Shown here: piece after piece, positions 28,163 through 40,321 of the stretch
How the letters are laid out: the number at the start of each line of letters is the position of its first letter
Position numbering within the stretch: position 1 is the first letter of the stretch
Assembly: GCA_013396655.1 (NCBI GenBank)
Contig: WBMV01002648.1
Location: forward strand, 13,411 to 77,410
DNA length: 64,000 nt
From: Campylorhamphus procurvoides
Lineage: Eukaryota; Chordata; Aves; Passeriformes; Dendrocolaptidae
Direction of reading: 5' to 3'
Notes under the pieces: generated by a model
What the model was told of the DNA's origin: nothing
Seen by the model: the letters and a program-made list of their open reading frames with translations, nothing else
Database searches by the model: none
Position numbers and translations under genes: made by a program

Positions 28163-28540
28163 ATGCCTGGAGAAGAGAAGGTTCTTATGGGATCTAATAG
28201 CACCTTCCAGTACCTAAAAGGGGGCTACAAGAGAGCTGAAGAGGGACCTTTTACAAGGGTGTGTGTTGATAGGACAAGGGGGAATGGCTTTAAACTGAAA
28301 GTGAATAGGTTTAGATTAGATGCTAGGAAGCAGTTCTTTACTGTGAGGGTGGTGAAGCACCAGAACAAATTGCCTAGAGGGGTTGTGGACTTCACACTTC
28401 TGGAGTTGTTCAAGACCAGGCTGGACAGGGCTCTGAGCAATCGAGTCTTGTGGAAGGCGTCCTGCCCATGGCAGGGGTGTTTGAGCTCATGATCTTTAAT
28501 GTCCCTTCTAACACAAAGCATTGTATGATTCCATGATTTT
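28163..28540 (+). mobile_element. CR1 LINE 3' end, sense orientation
   Basis: Sense-strand CR1 tail of about 380 bp. It has the phrases gataggacaagggg, ggctttaaactgaaagtg, ttctttactgtgagggtggt, ccaggctggacagggctc and tgcccatggcagggg, ending with attgtatgattccatgattt, a decayed form of the terminal octamer repeats. Open frames on both strands here (98 and 109 codons) are fortuitous. It lies 360 bp from the larger CR1 copy and points the opposite way, so the two are separate insertions. Confidence 0.92.
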
Positions 28541-31500
28541 TATATTATTTTTGTATTGTTTTACTAGCTGTGACATTTTATATCCTGTTTGTTAAAAAAA
28601 TGAAAATTTCAGGGCAATTTATCTATAAAGCGTAATATTGGATTAATAGGAAAGTGCTTTTCTTAAATTTACTCTTAATGAGAAAGATACATTTCACTTT
28701 CTCCTTGTTTCTTACTTTATTGATTCAATAAAAACCAATAGGTTTTTACTTTATATTGCTTCAAACAAGACTTGTATAACAATTATCCCAGTAGTTTCAT
28801 TACTACCTTTTTTTTCTGATAGATAAGAAAGAGTCCATAAGGTAACTGTTCTAAACTATTGTAGAAACTCACAGTGCAGTGATTGGTCTTTAAAGAATTT
28901 GTATTAGATGTTCAGCCATGAAAGCAGGGCATGTAGGGGTCTTCAATGACAGTGAATGGAAAGTAATGGTAAAAAATAGCATTTTCCAAATAAAGCAGTC
29001 ATAAAATCCTTGAGATCACCTTCGACTCTTGTCATTCAGTTTTCATGGTTTAGGGGGTAATGTCTTTAAAAATTGATAGTCTCTTTTTCTCCTGCATCCC
29101 TATCAAAGTGGACATTTGTGTTCTTCAGTCATATACTTAAGATTTAGTAAGCCTAAGGTCTTCCTGGGCAAAGTAATGTATCATACTTAGCTTCCCAGTA
29201 GCTTGGAAATGGTCCAGAAAAATACACTGGTGATTACAGATGACAGAAAAGAATGAAGTTTGTTACATACTTTGCCTTTCCGTTTACTCTTACTCAAAAA
29301 TTATATGGTGGTTCAAAACCATGGAAAAAAAAAAATTTTGTTTAGTCCAGTTCTAATCACAGAGTGATCTTATTATGCATATCACAACACATCACAACAA
29401 TCTAGGGTAGCAGTAATCGAGTATCACTGGCATTTTGCTGATAGCTAGACAGCTGAAGAAAGAAACAGCTTAGGAAGAAATAAAGCACTGAGATGGTGAA
29501 GTAGAACTGCATCAATATTTTTAGTAACTTGAAAAGGTACAGTAGTTTTGTACTTGAAATTTGAATTAGTCAACTCTTTCTCTAGCACAGTATCAAGGCT
29601 TCCATTTCTGCTAGACTGTACTATTTCAGAATGGATGTATATAATTTTCCTTAGGTTAACATTTGTAAACTGAATATTAGTAACTGATCAACATCCTACA
29701 GGATGATATTTTGATATACCAAAAATAGCTGTGAAAAAGTTGAGAGAAGGTCATAACAGTGTGAATGGGTTTTGTTAAGAAGGAAACTAAATTTTTTTCT
29801 CTCTCTTCATGGAGTACCTGACAGCTAAAAATCATTTTCCTGATTACGTATTTTCTTCAATTTGAAGAAATCTTATTTATTGATGTTTTACCTTGGTATA
29901 AGGTTTTTACTTCTTTTACTGAGATTTACAGTCTGCCGCATGAATGTTGTATTTGCCAGAAGCAAATACTTTTGCTGTGTTATACAATATCTGTAAAAAG
30001 CCTTCAGTGACAATATATATTTTCATGTTGTGATGCTAAATACATCTGTCACAGTAAAGCTTTAAATTACTTATAAACTTAACTCAAAGGGTTATGACAG
30101 AGTGCTTTGTCTAGGTCCAACATCTTGAAGTATTGGAGTGACAGAGAAGAAAGTGGATGTTTAGCAAACGGTACAAAGTCATCTGGACAGCAGCTTGCAG
30201 TGTATGTTAGTGTCCCTACCTTAATATGCATGTTGTATTTTTTACACAACTGTTTTCAGACTGAAAAAGTAATCTGAGTTGCCAGCATTCTGCAGAACAA
30301 GTAATAGTTCATGAGAGATAAATAGTAATTGTGTAAAGATACTTATTTTTTCTTTTTCTGATCATCTGAAAATTAACAAGAAGATTGAGATTTCCTTGTT
30401 CAATAGATTTTCCTTTGAAGGTAAATTCTTTTCAAAAGAAGTGATCTTTTACCTTCTACCGTCATAGTTTTTCTGTAGCTGGATTAATTGCTTTCCCATT
30501 CACTTTAGGCTAAATAATTTATTTACCAGTAGACATGTGTCTTATCCCATTTATGTGATGACCTGTGAAGCCCTTGTATGTTTTAAACACATATAAAAAA
30601 TCATACAACACTGTTTCAATAACTGGTATTTAAAAAAATGCAACAAACCAACATACCATAACTTATATTTTTCATCAATTCTTTAAAATCACATATAGAA
30701 ACCTACTAATTTTGGGGGGAATGTATATATTTTTCTCTATAAAGATAGCAGTGTGATAAAAAATTTTGTTGGAAAAGTGCAACACAAGTACTAAGAAAGT
30801 AGTGCAGCTTGTCCATGTGATAGCGAAACAAGTGATGTTGTTTTCACTTATCAAATGTGTTGTGGTACTGTGATATTCAAAATTTCAGATTAGATAAATT
30901 GTTGTGAAAATCGTTGTACTATTTAATGCCATATAATCTTGTAGTTTCTGAGTCCATAGTTTAAGAAGTTTTGATAATCTTAGCATGGTATTACACACAA
31001 TGATAAAAAACAATGAAAATAATAGAGAAGATTACACTTTATAATCAGTAATATTTTTTAAACTTATTTTTAAGGTAATAGGATGTTTGTGGTTTATTTT
31101 ACTGAATGAAAAAGCATGTAAGATAGTAATTGCAGTGAATTTACAAATGCTGTGTAGCATTATGTATAATCATATGAATTTTGAAATAAATCAGATGGCA
31201 ACGTGATCCCATCACAGGTATAAACTGGCAGCAGCATATAGAGGTTCACTTTCTCCTTCACAAAGCAATAGTTTTCAATGTCTTGAGCTTAAACTAATAG
31301 TATTATCCTGGATCTGAAGTTCACCCTCATCATTCCTCTGTTGCTTGTATGTCTAGGGCTGAACTGTTACCTTTTAGGATTTGGGAATCTATTTATTATA
31401 CTGATTTTTCTGTTGCTGGTTCCTTGGCTACTTGCTCTTGTGCTTTTCTTAATCCATTTCTCAATGCCTAACCTGTCTCACTGTTATTTATGGTAACATT

Positions 31501-33130
31501 CTGAACAGCAGTCATTTAATTTTTTTAAATTTTTCCTTTTTTTTGTTTATAAAGAAACCTAAAGTAATTCTCTACATCTTTCCGAACTTACCTAATTGTT
31601 CCTAAATTAAGTTTTTAATACTATTGTTTGTCCCTGCACTGCCTGTTTCTAGTTTAATAGCATCATTCTTGTTCAGCTGTGCTGATGCACAACCCATTTT
31701 AAGTGTAATACGATGGTGATAACCAAGTCATCATGTGCCATTTGCAAGGAACAATTAAAATAATGAATAAATAGTAGGAAACTTTCCACCTGGAAGCATA
31801 TGGGGTCACTGAGCAAATCCATGTTATCATGAAAGTATCACATGTAGAAGAATTTTTATGTCCTACAGTGAGAAGAAATACCAAGTAGCAATGCAGACCT
31901 AATTCTTTCCAGAAGGTGTGTGCATAGCCTTATTTAACTTATTTAAATATAGCATCATGTCTGAGGACCCTTTGTTGTGACTTAATAGAGTTTTTGTTTC
32001 TGAGTACTCTGCTGTAATAAAATCTTACGTGTGGTACTTTTTGTACTTTTCTGGTATGTGTGTTCACACTAGAATGCGTTTTTAAGTCAAAAATACAACC
32101 TATTTTCTTAGATAACGAGAGCAATGTTGTTATCTGTCTTGAATCCAGATCCAGTGGTACACATATAATTGCAGTAGTAGTTAATTGGAAAAGAATTACT
32201 TTTTACTGAAAAACTGAACTAATATTTTTCTTTTACTTTCAGTGGCCTGAGTTATTAATTCTGGTTTCCAAACACAGAGAATTGAAAGACTTTTCTTTGT
32301 ACTATTCCTACTGCACACTTAAAGTCAACAGGGTTCACATTCAGAATTTAGCAGATATGATTCCAACTTTATACATGATAACACTAAAAACATAAAAAAT
32401 CTGGCACTATTTTTGAACAAGTTTTAAAGGGTTTGTTAGATATTTTTTTTTCCAGTTCACTTGACAGCCACTTATGTTAGTGTAGTTTATTTGACCAAGG
32501 CTCTTTGTCAAAATACTTCTAGACTGAGACTATTAAAATAGAGTTTTAATTGCATAATGTGTGTTTAAATATTGCTAATATTTTAGTTACGTAATACATT
32601 CCATAGAATGCTTCCTACTTTCATGTTTTGTCTGCCATATATATATCCTTTAACCGGAATGGGTGAAGTGTTTTTATATAAGGGTGAAAAAATAACACCT
32701 CTGTTCTTAAAAACAGAATTCATTTCTATATATAGATACAATATACTACTTGTTAAAGTAGTCTTCTTTGTTAATTGTGTTTTTTCAGGCTGTTACAAAG
32801 TTATCCTATAATCCCAAACTCCCTTGTCTTCCTCGCCCATGCACCTGGTGTTACTTTACTCATGTATGAGGTTGAATGAATGATCACAGCTGAGGGAGAG
32901 AGGAGTTTACGGGGAGAGAGCGAGCAATATGCCATGTGTTAGCATAATAAATTCCATAGGAAGAGCACAGAACAACACCTGGCAGTTTCTGTAGTACCTT
33001 TGTATTAGTGAAAGGATGTAGTTATCTTTTTCATGTAGACAGGGTAGCAAGGAAGTCTAGAAAATATCATGACCACCACTGCAAGCATTGAATATTGTTA
33101 TATCCTTGATAGTTAATAAAGAAGTAGGTA

Positions 33131-33150
33131 TACATGCTTATACATGCTTA
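33131..33150. repeat. 10-bp direct tandem duplication
   Basis: The unit tacatgctta occurs twice head to tail in the intron; no function is apparent. Confidence 0.6.
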
Positions 33151-35728
33151 TATTGCTTTCTTGTTGAACAGGAAGGTAGCAATGACTGTGCAGCTTCTTT
33201 CTTTCACCACATACAGAATGTGATGTGAGGAAAGAAATCAGCAGTCAGTTTTACTGCAATTGACTTTTATGTGGTCTTGTAGTTGTTACTAGGTCATATA
33301 CAAATATGCAGTCATTAAAATGTTATAGAAGAGATCAACAGTACTTAATGAGAAAATATTTCTGAGAATGTTTAAAAGTAGGTGCTGTTGCTGCTTTAGC
33401 ACACTCCACAGATTGTGTCTTGTGAATTAGTTAGTTTAACATTTGACCTGTACCTGAGTTTTGAAGTAGCTAGTCAAAGGCTTCAATACTGGTCTTTACT
33501 ATTTTCTGGATTTTTTTTATGTGTACTTCATTTGGAGGAAGAGAATTGAGAAGTGAATTCCATTGGATTAGTACAGATACTTTGAACTACATATGAATGT
33601 CAAACCAAGATAGAAGCGTTACAAAACGATGGCAGCTAAAATATTGAAAGATAATTGAAATTAGATTTTTTAATAGTGCTTAATGTTGCTGATATACACA
33701 GAAGTAAGTACAACAGTCTTTACCATTTCTTACTTTAAAAATAATCTTTTCCTCAGAATTCATGTCCTGATAGACTATAAAAAACACTTCTGTGGTAGTA
33801 GATTGGAAAAAAGTGGTACACTGATGTACGTATGGAGTAGTGTGATTGTTTTTTGAAATGCGGAGGATAATGGTTCAGCTCAGCACACATTTTTCTGAGT
33901 GATTTTATAGAGTATTTTGTGTCAAAGTCTGGCTTCAAGAATTGCTCTTCTGAGTGAATGGGAAATAATATGATCAGAATTTATGGGGCTTTTTAAATTT
34001 TCGTTTTAAAAAATGTTTTAAATAACACATAAATGTTTTAATTCCACTCTGTATATATAGAAGCCATCAGTATATAATAAATTTTATCAACATTTTATGT
34101 ACCTTCATGTGGTAAATTTTTATTTCAAATCATAATGTGTATATGATACTGATGAGTACTTTTGCACTAAGGAAGTATGTAACTCCTGAAGCTGTAAGCA
34201 AATTTTTTTTCTTATGCAATCAGGAAAGTGAAGCATTGTTAGATTTTGTGTGTCTTCTTCCATAGTTCCTATAGATGTAAATAACTCTGGCCATAGAGAC
34301 ATCTCAAATTCTGCATATGAGGCATGCAAGAAGAATGTAAGGCAAGTGCAGAGGCAGTTTTCCCATTTAGACAGTTCAGGAAAGGACAGAGGCTGGGATG
34401 AGAGTCAGGCAGGTTTGTTTACTTCAGTTACACAGTTTACAGATAACAACGTTATCCAATTTATGCAGAAACAACTGTTCTAATTCTCCAGACTGTGGGG
34501 TGTACACAACTGTATAAGAGACTGTGTGCTCCTATAAACCAGATAAAGCCCTACACAGTATTTCAGTTAATTTAATGAGTAAACACAAGGTAAAGCACCT
34601 TGCAAAATTGTATAAAGAATGTAGAAGAAAAGTGATCTGATGTTTTCCAATGATGGGAGGCAGGCCTTTTTTGCCACTGGGCGCTGTGGTGTGGTGAAAT
34701 ATGGAGAAATGTGATGTACTCTAGTTTTTCTACAGACACAGCAAACTTACTCTCTTTGCAGTCTGTAATTGATTTCTCTACTCTTTGGCTGAAAGAATCA
34801 ATACAAAGTATAGAGTTTTATTAACCTGAAGTTTTGCTTTTGTGGAGAGTGGACTGTGCTGCAACGTTCCAGCACTAATTTAAATCCAGTGCTCTGGAGA
34901 GTAGTCTCATGGGTATTTGAAAATCTTCAAAAAATCTGAGAGTATTTAATTTTGGTCTTGTAATGCCAGTCAAACGTGTACCCACTTAGCAAATTTTGAA
35001 AATCTTGGTTTTTTTTGTCTCTCTTCTTCCTCTCTACTTTCTAACTGGGAATGAGAGTGACAGTGAGTGTTCAGTTAAAATAGTAGCTTCAAACAGACAT
35101 TTAGTAGAGTTTTTCATTGCAATGTGTTGAGTGTGAGAATTCACTGCGATGCATATAGATGCCAAGTCTTTAAAATTAAAATCTATTTAATTTCCTCATC
35201 AGTATTATTTCAAATAGTAGACATTAAAAACATACTTAGGTGATTTTTCTTTAGAGACAATAGTTACATATTAAACTAGTAATCATTATATTATTCTATA
35301 AAATTTCAACCATCCAGTTCCCTAGAGAATGAAGATAGAATCACTACCAAAATATTCACTAATCTCAAAAAGTAAATTTCCAATAATTTGGTTGCTCATT
35401 AGCAAGAGAAGTAGTATTAATTAAACTTCCAGTAGTAGCGCAGTTCTGAACATTCAAAAAATTGTCCAAAGTATTTATTGAACTGATTAGAATGTAATAT
35501 ATCCTATCAAATAAATGCAGCTTCACTTGCACCTTTCACCTTGTCCTCTACGCATTGTACCATGTACTTCTGTGAAAGGTATCATGGATAAAAGTCAAAA
35601 GTATTTCCTACATATAATACATGAGAGTCTTTTATAGCCTCTTGCATGAGTTTTAACTTACAAGCATTCTGAAAACAACTTCTTGTTTTGTTGTTCTCTG
35701 TTTTATTTTTATTAACCTCAAAATTCAG

Positions 35729-35869
35729 CATGGGGATAAACCACGACAATGACCACCCATCCTGTGCAGATGGTGTCCATATCATGTCTGGGGAGTGGAT
35801 TAAAGGACAGAATCTTGGGGATGTTTCATGGTCTCAGTGCAGCAGGGAAGATCTGGAAAGATTTCTCAG
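35729..35869 (+). CDS. ADAMTS19: ADAMTS19 exon 2: third zinc ligand, Met-turn, end of catalytic domain
   Basis: 141 nt between acceptor aaattcag and donor gtacat. It is entered after two bases of an Asn codon and left after two bases of an Arg codon. With the previous exon it completes HEMGHNMGINHD: the histidine of NHD is the third zinc ligand and the following Asp is the residue typical of this family. HIMSGEW further on provides the Met-turn methionine under the active site. Cysteines in HPSCADG and WSQCSRED fit the disulphide pattern of the end of the catalytic domain. The exon closes with EDLERFL, leading into the disintegrin-like module. The frame stays open for about 18 codons past the donor, which is not meaningful alone. 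Confidence 0.96.
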
Positions 35870-37010
35870 GTACATAATTCAAGAAAAGGAATTCTTACTG
35901 TATGTAATTTACAAATGGTTGTAATAAATATCCTGAAATAATAATTTCTCAATGTTTGTGGGAGATTTCATATTTTAAAAATATTTAAAATAATTGTTAT
36001 CTAATATTCAACAGATTTATTAAAATCAATTTTCAGCAAGTTTATGTATTTTCATAGGGGTTTTTTTGTTTTAATGCATGTGATTATACTTGTATATATT
36101 TATATACACATTTGATATGTATAAATATATTTACAATATATTAATATCTTGAGTGTTGAAATGTTGCACAGTGAATGACATGAACATTATGCACAATTTC
36201 TGATCTATGTTGTGCCATTCAACATAAAACCTTGCAGTGTAATTAATTTTCTTAATTTGTAAATAGAAATGTACTACGAGATATTTAATAGAGAATAGTA
36301 TACCTAGAAAACAAATTAAAACATTTAGTTTCACTCTGAGTTTCTGAAATAGCATCTGTTCCCTAGAATTCTGTTCCTTTATTAAGTTTATATCTATATC
36401 TGGTGAGAATTTACCTGCAACAGTTAAAAAGTTCTGCTCTATGACTGTAGAATAGTTAGTAGAGCATATATATATCAGTCTGATACATTTGTACTGAATC
36501 TGGACAGAAATCAAAACCATGACTTGGTGCTTTAACAGGTTTGATTTTCAGATATTTTTTATGCAGTTTTTGAGAAAAGTTAAATTTCTGGCTACCAGCT
36601 CAGAAACATATGTATTTTTGAATGCATATATATATATATATTTAATTTGAGATCCTGCTGGATGTGAAAACTAAGCTATGTGACTGCTTCTATGTATTAG
36701 AAATTTTTAACTTTTTTCTAATCATTTAAATTACTATCAAAACCTTAATTCATTATGTAAATTTTACACCAGCACTTTCCTGAAATACCTATTACAGCTG
36801 ATAAGTTATATTGTCTGTCTACAAATGTACAACAGAACACACCATTAACTTAGAACAAGTAAGCCATGTTAATGTGTATGTGAATGTCAGCCCAGTGTTG
36901 ATAAGAAAATCTTGAGTCCACATATTTCTAATGTTGTACACAAGTTTAAGTTGGTGTAACAGTCAGATTCTTTAGGATTGCTCAGTGTATGAATCTCTAC
37001 ATATTACCAG
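35870..37010. other. Intron between exons 2 and 3 (1141 nt)
   Basis: AT-rich intron ending in the acceptor atattaccag. It contains a short (AT)n microsatellite at 36626-36641. A minus-strand frame of 129 codons (36131-36520) has no recognisable features and I treat it as chance. Confidence 0.85.
36626..36641. repeat. (AT)n microsatellite
   Basis: Sixteen nucleotides of alternating A and T in the intron between exons 2 and 3. Confidence 0.8.
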
Positions 37011-37161
37011 GTCAAAGGCCAGTAACTGTCTGGTACAGACGAGTCCTCACAGCCTCAATTCTGTGATTATTCCCTCCAAGCTCCCAGGAATGACGTACAC
37101 TGCAGATGAACAGTGTCAGATTCTTTTTGGACCAACTGCTTCCTTTTGCCAAGAAATGCAG
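37011..37161 (+). CDS. ADAMTS19: ADAMTS19 exon 3: catalytic/disintegrin-like junction
   Basis: 151 nt, entered with one base that completes an Arg codon and left at a codon boundary (phase 0). Acceptor ttaccag, donor gtaagg. It encodes 50 complete codons, starting SKASNCLV and ending SFCQEMQ. The Cys of SNCL closes the catalytic domain. KLPGMTYTADEQC is the usual opening of the ADAMTS disintegrin-like domain, where LPG and the DEQCQ cysteine are strongly conserved. ILFG and SFC follow. The disintegrin-like domain of ADAMTS enzymes lacks the integrin-binding loop of true disintegrins and is thought to help position substrates. Confidence 0.95.
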
Positions 37162-39391
37162 GTAAGGCTGTGTATGTACTTCAGAAAGTACACCTGCCAG
37201 CTATTTTTTATGTGAGAGATGCTTTTGTAAATGTGTTTGATAGAAAGAGAATGTAGTACCTTTGAAGAAGGATGTTTCCACTCGCTTTCCAAAGTTAATA
37301 TGCACATTTTCATTGGCATATCTTGTAAGGCTTGCTTTGGGTCTCCAAATACCCTGAAACATATTTTATCATATCATACTATTGATAACTTCTTTGTACT
37401 TTAGAAACAGAGGATGTCATAATGTTTAGACATCTTTTTGCAGCAAATGAAATTTTGCAATTTATTCCACTGGGACCAGATTTTGTGTGTAGATTCCATT
37501 TCATTATGTTTTGGGTCTTGAACCTCCATATCTGACCTCCAAAAGAATATGCTGTGCCTATGCACTCTCCAAGGGAGAATAGTGGTGTTATGTAGGCTCT
37601 TCGCACTGCTGAATATATCCTGCCTCCCAGCACTCACTTATGAGCCCAGGCAGAGCTGTACAGTGCCATGACAGTAGGAGTTCCAAAAACTTGAGTTTCC
37701 TGACCTTGCTTCATGCCATTGTATAGCAGTGTCACTATATATTAACTTTAAGAGGCCTGACTAGCAAAATTGAAGAGGTCTTTATAATTTTAATGAATAT
37801 TATTAGACATCTGATTGAAGAAGCAGTTTAAGAATGGTTTTAACAGAGAAAAATAACCTTATTTAAATCAACGGGACAGACTAAACATCTTGGGTGCCCT
37901 TGAGACAATGAACAAGACAAGATGGAGAGATGGTATTACAAATGTATAAAGAACATGGAATGTGGGTTGATAGAGCAGGGAAAAGGAGGAACTATGAAAT
38001 AAAATTTCATCAGAATCAGTGGGCAGATAGCCTGGAAATGTTAGGAGTATTTAGTATGAAAGCGTAATTCCTTTCTCCTTTAGATCTTTATTTATCTTAA
38101 TTTTTTCAGCTTGGACATAGTATTGTTTCTTTAGAGATTTTGACTGAGTCTAATCTTTATCTAAAAGTTCATGTAGGAAACATTGCAATATGTGTATGAC
38201 TAACACATGCCAAGAGTGGTGTAGCTGAGAAGAAAAAAAAGTCATAGGTTACTGGATTTTATTTTAGCTATCTTACTGTTTGTGGAAACATTTTCTCTCC
38301 AGACATGTGAAATAGAACTCAATGTCACAGTTCTACAAACATTCTTCATTACATCCAAGTACGTTTTTCATGAATTGTAACATGTTTCTTGCTTTTCAGT
38401 GTTTTCAGTCTTTTAGGATGTGATTTCTGTTTTTCATTCTCTAGAAACCTGTTCTGAAAAAGAAAGCGTTACAGTGTTAGCCCATTACTTCTATATCTAC
38501 TTTACCAAGTAAAGATTTTCAAAAGTAATGGAAGAGATGGACAAACATCAGAACTGGCTGTTGTATAATACCTTTATATGCTTTTCATTTCTCTGGAGGC
38601 TTCCCCTACTTTAATACCCTTATGTTTTGTTCTAAGTCAGATATTTAAATTCACATAGTCAAGTGGTCCTGTGCTGGCTTTGTTATGTTCACAGATGCAG
38701 TGACTATTCTTCCTTCAACATCCTGACTCCAGGGTTTCTTTGGTTTACATTATTATTTTAGAAATGTTAGGAGGTTAAATTTCGTGAATGTTAACCGGAT
38801 GGTGTTCAACTGTTTGCAGAGAGAAGTTAAGCTCTAGGTGCCAGTAGCCAGTTACCCATTTCTAGTCATCTTCAATCATGTTCCCCTCTTTTGGCATTTT
38901 GTATGTAAGAGGACATCTTTCAGCTTATTTTCAGCTGAATAAATCCTACTTTTTCCCCACTAACTGGATCATTATATTATACTAAATATTTGTATTAAAA
39001 TGGTCTGTTTGTGAAAATTCCTATTAAATATTAGTATTAACATACCATTTTAACTTAAATGCCAAGATAGAGTGGGTTTGCTGTGAAGAAAGAAAGTAGT
39101 AATTATGCAAGACAGTATAAAAGGCCAGAGCTGTTTTCCAATATTCCTTTTTCCTGACAAACTGCAATGTAGTTTTAGTTCTCTTCATAAAACTATGTTG
39201 CTAGATAACCTTACAGTCGTAACAGTTAGAAAACAAGAGTCTGATAACAGTTTCTGTGAAGAGAAGAAGGGAAGAACTTTCTGCAGTTTCTCGAAAATCC
39301 TCTGGCAAGCCTGAAAAAGAAGTCATATAATCAAATACTGAACAAGAAATTGTAATGAATTTCTAAGAACTTTGGGTCTATTAGGAATGAC

Positions 39392-39411
39392 ATACAAATG
39401 AATACAAATGA
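39392..39411. repeat. 10-bp direct tandem duplication
   Basis: The unit atacaaatga occurs twice head to tail; small local duplication in the intron. Confidence 0.6.
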
Positions 39412-40294
39412 CACTAAGGACAGAATTGAAAAAACATGGAGAGGCGACTGAGGTAGAAGAGTTTTCAAAACTCCCCTGCCAACCTCTGTAAAGTCGCCTT
39501 ACTGGCTTGCTTCTGCTTTCTTTCATTTGGAGGCAAAATTTGCACCCTCACCTTCCTCCCAGCAAAAAAATCCAGGAATCTTGATCCTGGGTTTGTAAAC
39601 CTGAAGAGCTTAGACAATATATTCAGTTCTCCTTCTTGTCTTCCCTGCTGTTGGTCTTAAAGTTTACCATATACTAGTCAAATTAACTAACTGTGAAGTG
39701 CTGTTACTCAGTAGCTAATTTTATAATCTCCTTCAGTAATACAAAGATGTTAAGTGCACATAACAAATATGTTGAATTTAACCTTCCAAATAATTGCATT
39801 TTATTTATTATGAAGGTGATTCAAAGTTCTCTGTGTTGATTGTGCAGATTATTGTGGCTGTCATTGGAGAAGTCAGCATTTAGGAGACCATTCTAAATTG
39901 AATACAGTATTTCATTAGTTACGGTATTAATTTACTAAAATAATTATTTAATTATGCATGGGCAACCACTGAATATTCCGTGTTATTCAGACTACTTACT
40001 TCATTTAATCTCTCTGCCAGTAACTGGCAGTTTCTTCTGGTTATAGATATTGTCCACAGGCCAGGAAATGAGAGAAACATACTCGTTGAAAGTTCATTTA
40101 AACATCAGTAAATCCAACAATTTATAGCCCAGGATTTCTTGGACACATTACACTCGCTGAACAGTTCATGCACTTCAGTATAGCTGTGTAAAAGATAAAT
40201 TGTGAACTACGTCACAGTCTTACATTTTTTGTGACTGGAAGATAATTTGATGAGCGGAGTTCCACACCATCTTCTACATTAAGCAACTGTTTTT

Positions 40295-40321
40295 AAAAAA
40301 AAAATATATATATATATATAA
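40295..40321. repeat. Poly-A followed by (TA)n microsatellite
   Basis: Ten A residues run directly into about nine TA dinucleotides. No retrotransposon body was seen at its 5' side, so it is listed only as a simple repeat. Confidence 0.85.

Larger units (their letters stand above)
20712..35728. other. 15-kb intron between the two halves of the zinc-binding motif
   Basis: It runs from the gtaagt donor after exon 1 to the aaattcag acceptor before exon 2. It contains a CR1 fragment (about 23783-23892), a large CR1 copy with reverse-transcriptase remnants (about 26009-27800), an inverted CR1 3' end (28163-28540), an A/C-rich tract (22969-23035), a GT/T-rich tract (25521-25557), and a small tandem duplication (33131-33150). 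The rest is unremarkable AT-rich sequence in which I see no exon or RNA gene. Confidence 0.9.

Noticed and set aside
28163..28492. 109-codon + strand frame with a basic, protein-like composition
   Set aside because: It is a reading of the CR1 3' tail, and the opposite strand is equally open.
36131..36520. 129-codon minus-strand frame
   Set aside because: It is AT-rich, lacks any domain signature, and lies wholly within the intron between exons 2 and 3.
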